Of a stretch of 64,000 nucleotides of DNA, positions 52,231 to 61,000 are shown piece after piece; within the stretch, counting starts at the first letter, position 1, and each line of letters opens with the position of its first letter. Origin of the DNA: Shewanella sp. AS1 (lineage in GTDB: Bacteria; Pseudomonadota; Gammaproteobacteria; Enterobacterales; Shewanellaceae); contig NZ_JAKCLJ010000005.1 in assembly GCF_021412565.1 (NCBI RefSeq), forward strand, positions 62,001-126,000, read 5' to 3'. Both the position numbers and the translations under genes were made by a program. The notes beneath the pieces were generated by a model. It was not told the DNA's origin. It did no database searches and saw nothing but the letters and a program-made list of their open reading frames with translations.

Positions 52231-55200
52231 ATGAGTACCCCAAAACTGTTTAAGCAAAGTGCGATAGCAAGCTTCACGGCTCTATATATCGGCGGCGCTT
52301 GCTCGGTTGCTGTGGCCTCTCCAGGCATGGAGAAGGTGCCCGGCACGAGTTTTTATACCCCAACTTTTACTGCTGAAGATATTCAGCGAGTTAATGATGC
52401 CCGCAAGCTTGAATTATCGGGTGATGTTTATCTGGGTCAACCAGGTCAAATTAACCGCATTATTAAAAAGCGTACCCCGGCGGAGATTTTCCAGCCTGAA
52501 GCACAGTCTAGTGGCGTTCAAACTTATATTGTTCAGCTAGATGCTGAGCCACTAGCGACCTATACCGGGGATATTCCTGGTTATGCCGCGACCGCTGCGC
52601 CAAAGAACCGCTCTGTGATCGCTAAAGGCCGTGTCAGTGTTAACACAGCTTCTGCGCAGTCATACAAGAGCTTCCTGCTAGGTAAACAAGATAGGTTTAT
52701 CGCTAAAGCGTCTCAGGCTGGTGTATCAGCAAAAGTGAACAAGCAGTTCACTGTGGCCAGCAATGCCATGGTGGTTGAGATGACCCAGGATGATGCGATC
52801 AAGATGTCACATCAGTCTGGTGTAAAACGCATCAGCCTAAACCGTATTTTCCAGTTGCGTACCGACCGTGGTCCAGAATTTATCGGCGCCGATAAAGTGT
52901 GGCAGGGCACGGCAACTTCAAGTAACAGCCTGAATGCCAAGGGTGAAGGCATGGTGGTTGGTATTATCGATACCGGTATCAATACAGATCATGTGTCGTT
53001 TGCCGATGACGAAGATTATGCGATTGCTAACCCGTTTCAAGCGGTAGGTTTCCGTGGTGATTGTGTTGAGTCACCCCAGTTGTGTAACAACAAATTGGTG
53101 GGTGTGTACTCATACCCTGAGATCACAGATGTTTATGACGCCGATGAGTTCCAAACTTCCTATCGTCCTGTGATGATACGTCCAGCCAATGGTGAAGACT
53201 ATAACGGTCACGGTTCTCATACCGCCAGCACGGCTGCGGGTAACGCCTTAGAGAATGTGCCGCTACAAAGTTTTGATGGTGAAGCGACCAGTGATGGTAT
53301 CGATCTGCCATTCACTTTCCCTAAAGTCAGTGGTGTTGCGCCTCGTGCTCATGTGATCTCTTATCAGGTGTGTTGGCCTGGCGGCAGCGGTGATCCTTAT
53401 GCGGGTTGTCCTGAATCAGCCATTCTTTCTGCATTTGAAGATGCCATCGCCGATGGGGTCGATGCCATTAACTTCTCTATCGGTGGTGCAGAATCGCTGC
53501 CATGGGCAGACCCAATGGAGCTGGCCTTCTTAGCCGCGCGTGAAGCGGGTATCTCTGTGGCTGTTGCTGCCGGTAACAGTGGTGCCTATTGGACTGCTGA
53601 CCATACTTCACCTTGGGTAACCACTGTGGGCGCGAGTACCCACGACCGCCAACTTGAAGCGGGTGTGAAGACCTTAGACGGTTTTGAAGGAAGCAGCAAC
53701 ATCCCTTCTGCAGCTATCGAAGGTTTGAGCTTTTCTGGTGGCATCACAGGTCAAGTGGTGCTGGCTGAGAACTTTGCCGACCCTGATACCACAGATAGCT
53801 ATAAGTCTGCAACCTGTAACGTACCTTTCCCTGAAGGGACTTTTACTGCCGATCAGATAGTCGTGTGTGAGCGTGGCGATATCGCCCGTGTGGATAAGGC
53901 GAAAAACGTTGCAGCAGGTGGAGCCGGTGGTATCATTCTGCAAAACCTTAGTTCAAGCGAAAACCTGGTTGCCGACAGTTATGTGATCCCTGGTATTCAT
54001 GTTAAATCAGTGGATCGTTTTAAGATCCGTAACTGGGTGATTCGTAACGGCGAAGCGGCCCGTGCGACCATCTCTGATTACACCAACGAATACACTTTCA
54101 ATGCTGAGCTGGGTAATAACCTGGCGACCTTCAGCTCCTTAGGCCCAAGTAAAACCAATAATACCTTAGTGCCAGATTTGACGGCCCCAGGTGTGGATAT
54201 CTATGCGGCAAACGCCGACGATCAACCGTTTACTTCTGTGCCAGCTGCATCAGATTGGACCTTTATGAGCGGGACCTCTATGGCCGCGCCTCATGTCACT
54301 GGGGCTATGACCTTGCTGACTCAGCTGCATCCTGATTGGACCCCTGCTGAGATCCAATCTGCATTGATGATGACAGCCGGTCCTGTGGTGCTAAACACAG
54401 GCTATGAGCTAGTTGAGCCCTTCTACAACTTCATGGCCGGTGCCGGTGCCATTAATGTTGCCCGTGCAGCAGACACTGGTCTGGTGATGGATGAAACCAT
54501 AGATAACTACCGTAATGCTGACCCAACCAATGGTGGTTTAGTGAACTGGCTTAACATCCCATCTATGGTTGAAATGGAATGTGAGAGAACCTGTAGCTTT
54601 ATGCGTACGGTTAAAGCGACCCGTGACGGTAGCTGGACAGTGGAAGGCATAGGCAAAGAGGAAGGCTTCGACGTGGCCGTTTCTCCAGCACAGTTCAGCC
54701 TAAAAGCGGGTGAGTCACAAAGCATCATCATCACGGCAACCACGCCGAGTATGATTGAGATGAACATAGAGCCGGAAGATGCAGGTCTACCTTGGAGCAC
54801 TGTGCTCAATAAAGATACCTTCTTCAACGGTCAGGTGAATCTGAAAGAGGTGAGTGGTAACGCTCCTGATGTGCACATGCCAGTTGTTGTTGCAGCCGTT
54901 GCTGACCAATTACCTGTATCACATCGCTTTGAGATCACTCGTGACCAAGGCACTGAAACTCTGATGGTGAATACCGATTCATACAGCGAGCTAACGCCAC
55001 GCTTCTATGGTCCAGTTAAACCTGAGATGGTTAACACCACGCTCACTGCGGTTTCACCTTTCCTGAACCCTGAGAATCTTGAAGCTGGTTGGGATATCCG
55101 TCCTATTACCATTCCTGAAGGCACTAAGCGTCTGGTGGTAGAGGTGTTGGATGCCAATATGGTGACGACCGAAGAAAACCTTAATCCACGCTACACCATC

Positions 55201-57366
55201 CCACATCCCTTTGTGGCGATTGGTCGCGATGCAAATGACAATGGCACTTTCATCCCTGAAGGTACTGTAGATTCCACGACTATTCGTGAGGAATATGTCG
55301 AAGAGATCTTGTGTCTATCGAGCAGCCAGTCACAGCATAACTACTGTAGCATCGAGAGTCCTGCTGCCGGTACTTACTGGATTGCGACGGCTATGGCCTA
55401 TGGCCAAGGTTTAGGTGATGTTAATCTTGATACGGGTTATGCCATTATCATGGAAGATGATGATCGCGGCTATCTGAGCCTGTCTGGTCCAGCGTCTCAC
55501 GATGGTAACGGTAATTACAACATCGATATCAACTGGAACATTCCAGAGACCCAAGCTGGCGACATCTACTACGGTGGATTCGACATGGGTAGCATGCCGG
55601 GCGCCGAAGGTACCTTAGGCTTTACCGCTCTGGATATTCGTCGTAGCGATGATGCAGTTCAGTGGTCTGTTAGCCAAGATACCGCGCGCAGCATGGATGT
55701 GCTGGATATTACTCTTAGCATAGCGCCTAACCTGGAAACTCAAGATCGTAACTTTAAGTTTGAAGTGAAGTTGCCAGAAGGGATGCGCTTAGCCACTGAT
55801 ACTATCGTTACCAACAAAGAGGAAGTCACGCAGGCTGTGGTTGCCGATGAAACTGGTTTCGTATTATCAGGCGTGCAGCCAACCACTCGTGATGTTAAGC
55901 GTGACTATAAAGTCAGCACTAACTTCACCAATGAGATGTGTCATACACCGCTGATCGATGAATACTCAACCGGCGGTTATATCGACTTGTTCGGTGAGTT
56001 TAAGTTGCAACCAACAGCCGATTGGTTGGTGGGTGACTTTAATACTAGCTTCGATGTGCCTATCGATTGGTTGTTCTACAAAGAAGGCGCTAAGTTTGAG
56101 CTTTATAACCAGCCAAACGGTGGCTATATGCGTATGCACACTGTCGGTGCATTACAGCTAAATACTGCCTACTGGTATATGAAGTTGCACCGTGGTCCTG
56201 GTTTCTTACTTGAAGGTTTAGCACCTTTCTGGCGTGGTGATTTCGAAACTAAGTATCGTCGTAACCCTGAAGATCCGTGGGGACTGACCATTGCTTCACA
56301 ATATGCTGAAGATCGTCCAGATCTAGGGGATCTGCTGTTCCTTGAGTTTGATAACGTGACCGATACTAAGACAGGCGAAGAGTTTGACTTCGAAGTGATC
56401 TTGCGTAGCGGTATTGATTATCGCCAAGGCCAATATGAGATCATCTATGCCTACGATAACCTGGGTGCCGATCTGGCTAAAGGTGTGGTGATGGTTGAAG
56501 GTTTCGATTCACCCTATTCAAGCGGTGTAGGTCCTAAAGATGGTGCGTTATACCAAGTATTAGGTTACGACAATCTTGATGAAGTATTGTCTGATGACTT
56601 GGTGGTTTGTTATGACTACGTAGGCCCAGAACAGAGCCGTATGGAAGTGACTTTCAAGGCGGTGATTAAGCCTGAAGCGACCGGTTCAACTATGGATGTC
56701 ACCTTAGACTATGATCTCGAAGGTGCTGAATCAGTCAGTATGAGCCATGCTATCAATGTACAAGGCAACATCAAGGTTGCTGAGATCGCCGATCAGTTTG
56801 TGGCTGAAAATACACAGCTTTCACTGAGCGTGATGTATGTTGACGCCAACAAGGTACCGAATACCGTTGAAGTGACAGGTGAGAACATCACTGCAGAGGT
56901 TAATGGTAACGACTTTACTATTACGCCTAAGAAAAACTGGCACGGTGAAACCACTGTGATAGTAACGGTTCGTGATAACGAACACAGCGGTGATGCCACT
57001 AGCACCAGCTTCAATTTAACGGTAGAGTCTGATGGGAAAGAGCCTGAATCAGCAGGTCAGGAAGATGAGGTTGAAGTTGAGACTGAATCTGATGACAGTT
57101 CAGTTGGTCAGGAAGATGAAGTTGAAACTGAAACTGAAACTGAATCTGAATCTGATGAGAGCTCAGTTGGTCAGGAAGATGAAACTGAATCTGAATCTGA
57201 TGACAATTCAGTTGGTCAGGAGGATGAAGTTGAAGTTGAAGTTGAAGTTGAAACTGAATCTAAATCTGATGACAGTTCAGGTGGTGCCTTAGGCTTTGGC
57301 TTGTTGACACTATTGCCGCTGGCCATGCTGCGTCGTCGCCGCGCCTTAAAGCTAGTGCGTCATTAA
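52231..57366 (+). CDS. Giant S8 subtilisin-like protease with GlyGly-CTERM tail, paralogue 1
   Basis: 1,711 residues. Signal peptide (about 1-29), I9-like propeptide (about 85-190), subtilase domain with Asp247 (GIIDTGIN), His327 (NGHGSHTAS) and Ser683 (SGTSMAAPH), an inserted PA domain (about 500-590), long beta-rich C-terminal regions, a cadherin-like module (about 1515-1600), an acidic Glu/Ser-rich linker (about 1600-1680), then SSGGALGFGLLTLLPLAMLR plus a basic end. That tail is the GlyGly-CTERM sorting signal, cut by rhombosortase and associated with type II secretion and surface display. The frame's TTG at 52228 is replaced by the ATG at 52231. Digests extracellular protein (inference). 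Confidence 0.92.
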   Translation: MSTPKLFKQSAIASFTALYIGGACSVAVASPGMEKVPGTSFYTPTFTAEDIQRVNDARKLELSGDVYLGQPGQINRIIKKRTPAEIFQPEAQSSGVQTYIVQLDAEPLATYTGDIPGYAATAAPKNRSVIAKGRVSVNTASAQSYKSFLLGKQDRFIAKASQAGVSAKVNKQFTVASNAMVVEMTQDDAIKMSHQSGVKRISLNRIFQLRTDRGPEFIGADKVWQGTATSSNSLNAKGEGMVVGIIDTGINTDHVSFADDEDYAIANPFQAVGFRGDCVESPQLCNNKLVGVYSYPEITDVYDADEFQTSYRPVMIRPANGEDYNGHGSHTASTAAGNALENVPLQSFDGEATSDGIDLPFTFPKVSGVAPRAHVISYQVCWPGGSGDPYAGCPESAILSAFEDAIADGVDAINFSIGGAESLPWADPMELAFLAAREAGISVAVAAGNSGAYWTADHTSPWVTTVGASTHDRQLEAGVKTLDGFEGSSNIPSAAIEGLSFSGGITGQVVLAENFADPDTTDSYKSATCNVPFPEGTFTADQIVVCERGDIARVDKAKNVAAGGAGGIILQNLSSSENLVADSYVIPGIHVKSVDRFKIRNWVIRNGEAARATISDYTNEYTFNAELGNNLATFSSLGPSKTNNTLVPDLTAPGVDIYAANADDQPFTSVPAASDWTFMSGTSMAAPHVTGAMTLLTQLHPDWTPAEIQSALMMTAGPVVLNTGYELVEPFYNFMAGAGAINVARAADTGLVMDETIDNYRNADPTNGGLVNWLNIPSMVEMECERTCSFMRTVKATRDGSWTVEGIGKEEGFDVAVSPAQFSLKAGESQSIIITATTPSMIEMNIEPEDAGLPWSTVLNKDTFFNGQVNLKEVSGNAPDVHMPVVVAAVADQLPVSHRFEITRDQGTETLMVNTDSYSELTPRFYGPVKPEMVNTTLTAVSPFLNPENLEAGWDIRPITIPEGTKRLVVEVLDANMVTTEENLNPRYTIPHPFVAIGRDANDNGTFIPEGTVDSTTIREEYVEEILCLSSSQSQHNYCSIESPAAGTYWIATAMAYGQGLGDVNLDTGYAIIMEDDDRGYLSLSGPASHDGNGNYNIDINWNIPETQAGDIYYGGFDMGSMPGAEGTLGFTALDIRRSDDAVQWSVSQDTARSMDVLDITLSIAPNLETQDRNFKFEVKLPEGMRLATDTIVTNKEEVTQAVVADETGFVLSGVQPTTRDVKRDYKVSTNFTNEMCHTPLIDEYSTGGYIDLFGEFKLQPTADWLVGDFNTSFDVPIDWLFYKEGAKFELYNQPNGGYMRMHTVGALQLNTAYWYMKLHRGPGFLLEGLAPFWRGDFETKYRRNPEDPWGLTIASQYAEDRPDLGDLLFLEFDNVTDTKTGEEFDFEVILRSGIDYRQGQYEIIYAYDNLGADLAKGVVMVEGFDSPYSSGVGPKDGALYQVLGYDNLDEVLSDDLVVCYDYVGPEQSRMEVTFKAVIKPEATGSTMDVTLDYDLEGAESVSMSHAINVQGNIKVAEIADQFVAENTQLSLSVMYVDANKVPNTVEVTGENITAEVNGNDFTITPKKNWHGETTVIVTVRDNEHSGDATSTSFNLTVESDGKEPESAGQEDEVEVETESDDSSVGQEDEVETETETESESDESSVGQEDETESESDDNSVGQEDEVEVEVEVETESKSDDSSGGALGFGLLTLLPLAMLRRRRALKLVRH
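57043..57275. repeat. In-frame repeats in the acidic linker
   Basis: Codons for S(S/N)VGQEDE occur four times, separated by hexanucleotide runs of GAAGTT, GAAACT and GAATCT (Glu-Val, Glu-Thr, Glu-Ser). All lengths are multiples of three, so changes in copy number would keep the frame. Confidence 0.85.
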
Positions 57367-57373
57367 TCAAAAT

Positions 57374-57400
57374 AAAAGAGGAGCTTAGGCTCCTCTTTTT
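57374..57400 (+). terminator. Terminator of protease paralogue 1
   Basis: AAAAGAGGAGC-TTAG-GCTCCTCTTTTT, eight bp after the stop. The same hairpin follows the second paralogue, so it was probably duplicated with the gene. Confidence 0.9.
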
Positions 57401-58008
57401 ATGTTCTATTTTTGAAAGTTACTAAGTTACACACCCGTCATCAGCTCTGTTTGCTATGGTCTAAAGGCTGTGCAACGCTTTGCAGCTATTTGAGAGTGGG
57501 TTGAATAGAGCGGCTGCATGAGATTAATTTTCAGCAATCTTCTTGTTTGTACTGTGAATCATAATTAAAAAAGAATATATCCCCACCTTTACTACGTGAC
57601 CAGTTTTAGTGACTTTAAAATGTGGGAAAGCAAAGAATTAAATATCGTAACAGTTTGAAATGTAATCAATTTATTGTCGTAAACTTAGCTATACAATTAG
57701 TGTAAAGTTACATGTTGTTACACTTTAAAGTTCGCTCTCATTTATTAAGCCAGCCAGTTTATTTTCACTTTTCCTACTTTCGCTACATGCGGCTTTTAGC
57801 CTGTGTTTTGACATTGGCGCTGCCGTTTTCTTACCCGACTTTGTCACCGATGCTAAGTAAGCAATCTTGCTGAATTCGATTGTAAACAAACTGCAATGTT
57901 AATTAAGTGTATAGTTTTTGTTAATTAATTTTGATATATCTAGCGCGCTCTGTAAGTTAATGAAAAATAAAAAATATATTAGCAATTGTTGAATTAGAAG
58001 GAATTTTA
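57401..58008. other. Region between the two proteases
   Basis: About 600 bp, no gene recognised. Contains a dyad AGTGTAA-N12-TTACACT (57699-57724) that could be a regulator site, and the shared element TTTGATATATCTAGCGCG at 57930-57947, 61 bp before the second ATG. Confidence 0.6.
57930..57947 (+). promoter_or_regulatory. Shared upstream element of the protease pair, copy 2
   Basis: TTTGATATATCTAGCGCG, 17 of 18 bases identical to the copy ahead of paralogue 1 although the surrounding intergenic sequence has diverged. Confidence 0.5.
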
Positions 58009-61000
58009 ATGAATACCTTACATATCTTTAAACACAGTGCGATAGCGAGCTTGACAGCGCTCTATATCGGCGGTGTTTGCTCTGTTGCCTCGGCCTCTCC
58101 CGGTATGGAGAAAGTGCCAGGCAGCAGTTTTTATACGCCTACTTTTACAGCCGCAGATATTCAGCTTGTTAATGATGCTCGTAAGCAAGAGCTAAAGGGG
58201 GATATCTTCCTTGGTCAGCCGGGTCAGGTTAACCGGGTAATGAAGGCACGCACACCAGAGGAAATTTTCCAGCCTAGGGCTAATGCATCGGGTGTTCAAA
58301 CCTATATTGTTCAGTTAGATGCCGAGCCGTTAGCGACTTATGCTGGTGATATTCCAGGTTATTCTGCGACTAAAGCACCGAAAAACCGCTCTGTGATCGC
58401 TAAGGGGCGTGTCAGTGTTAATACTGTCTCGGCACAATCCTATAAGAGCTACCTGTTAGCCAAACAAGATAAGTTTATTGCTAACGTTCGACAGGCCGGG
58501 GCGACGCTAAAAGTGGGCAAACAATTTACTGTCGCCAGCAATGCTATGGTGGTTGAGATGACTCAGGATGATGCGATCAAGATGTCGCATCAAAGAGGAG
58601 TCAAGCGCATCAGTCCAAGCCGGGTGTTTAAATTGCGTACCGACCGGGGCCCTGAATTTATCGGTGCCGACAAGGTTTGGCAGGGCACAGCTTCAGCCAG
58701 CAATAGCCTAGCAGCGAAAGGGGAAGGTATGGTTGTCGGTATTATCGATACTGGTGTGAATACCGATCATATCGCCTTCGCCGACGATGAGGAGTACGCG
58801 AACGCAAACCCATTTAACGCGGGCAATTTCCGCGGGGATTGTGTTGAGTCCCCTGAACTGTGTAATAACAAGTTGATTGGGGTTTACTCCTATCCCGAGA
58901 TCACCGGTGTTTATGATGCAGATGAGTTTCAAACCTCTTATCGCCGCGAGATGATACGTCCAGCTAACGGTGAAGACTATAACGGTCACGGTTCACATAC
59001 TGCCAGTACGGCAGCGGGTAATTTAATTAAAGATACCCCGCTACAGACTTTTGATGGTCAAGCGACCAGCGATGGCGTCAATGTGCCTTTTAATTTCCCT
59101 CAGACCAGTGGTGTTGCGCCGCGCGCCCATATCATCTCCTACCAGGTTTGTTGGCCTGGCGTTCAGGGCGATCCTTATGCGGGTTGTCCAGAAACAGCCA
59201 TTTTATCGGCATTTGAAGATGCCATTGCCGATGGTGTCGATGCGATTAACTTCTCTATTGGTGGTGCCGAAGATCTGCCTTGGGGAGACCCGATGGAATT
59301 GGCCTTCTTAGCCGCTCGTGAAGCCGGTATCTCGGTTGCGGCAGCAGCGGGTAACAATGGTGACTATTGGACCGCCGATCACAGTTCACCTTGGGTCACC
59401 ACAGTGGGCGCTAGCTCTCATGATCGTGTTCTCGAGGCTGGTAAGAAAACCTTAGGCGAGTTTGAAGGGGTGGCGACACCTTATTCTCAGACGATTGACG
59501 GTATGGGTTTCTCTGGTGGCATTAACGGTCAGGTGGTTTTGGCAGAAAATTATGCCGATCCCGATCTTACCGATACCTACCCTGCCGCTAAGTGTAACGC
59601 ACCTTTCCCTGCGGATACCTTTACCAGTGATCAAATCGTGATTTGTGAACGTGGTGATATAGCCCGTGTTGATAAGGCGAAAAACGTGGCTGCGGGTGGA
59701 GCTGGTGGCATCATCTTACAAAACGTGGATTGGCGAGCGGATGATCTGGCTGCAGACAACTTCGTTATTCCAGGTATTCACGTTAGCTCATCGAATCGTT
59801 ATTCACTGAAAAACTGGGTCAATAGTAATGGTGCTGCGGCACGTGCGACGATTTCTGAATTTACCAATGATTACCGATTTGATCCTGAACTGGCTAATAA
59901 CCTAGCGTATTTCAGCTCAATGGGCCCCAGTAAAACCAACAACACCTTAGTGCCTGATCTGACCGCGCCTGGTGTGGATATCTATGCGGCCAACGCCGAT
60001 GATCAGCCCTTTACCGCTATGCCTGCCGCATCGGATTGGACCTTTATGAGCGGCACCTCGATGGCGGCGCCTCATGTGACAGGTGCTATGGCCTTGTTGA
60101 CTCAGCTGCATCCTGATTGGACACCAGCTGAGATTCAATCGGCACTGATGCTGACTGCTGGTCAGGTGATGCTCAATACGGGTTATTCAGAGTTCCCATT
60201 GATTGAGCCTTACTACAACTTTATGGCGGGTGCCGGTGCGATAAACGTCGCCCGTGCGGCAGATACCGGACTTATCATGGACGAAACCATAGATAACTAC
60301 CGTAATGCCGATCCAACCAATGGTGGTTTAGTTAATTGGCTCAACCTACCTTCTATGGTTGAAATGAATTGTGAAGGCAGTTGCAGCTGGATGCGTACCG
60401 TTAAAGCGACCCGTGATGGTAGCTGGACGGTCGAAGGTGTAGGTAAAGAGGAAGGCTTTGAAGTTTCTGTTTCACCCGCCCAATTCAGCCTAAAAGCCGG
60501 TGAGTCACAAAGCATCATAATTACTGCAATCAATCCAAGCATGATCGAAACGCCGACTGTTCCTGTCGATGATAACGGTGTCTGGACGAGTGTGGAAAAC
60601 AAGGATGTGTTCTTCAACGGTCAGGTTAACCTGAAAGAAGTGAACGGGAATGCGCCTGATGTACATATGCCGATAGTCGTGGCGGCTAAAGCCGATCAAC
60701 TGCCGGTTTCACATCGCTTTGAGATCACCCGTGATCAGGGAACTGAAACCCTGCAGGTCAACACTGATGCTTATAGTCAGTTGACGCCGCGTTTCTACGG
60801 CCCTATCAAGCCAGAAGTGTTTAACAGCACGTTGGAAACCGTATCGCCTTTCCTGAATTTAGCGAATATCCAGATGGGTTGGGATGTGCGTGCCATTACC
60901 ATTCCAGAAGGTACCAAGCGTTTGGTTGTGGCAGTGCAGCAGGTAGAGTCGCTCTCAACAGAAGAGAACCTGATCCCGCGTTATACTAAGCCTCATCCTT

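Noticed and set aside
57032..57292. Lys/Leu-rich 86-codon frame in the protease linker
   Set aside because: Shadow of the hexanucleotide repeats in the +1 frame.
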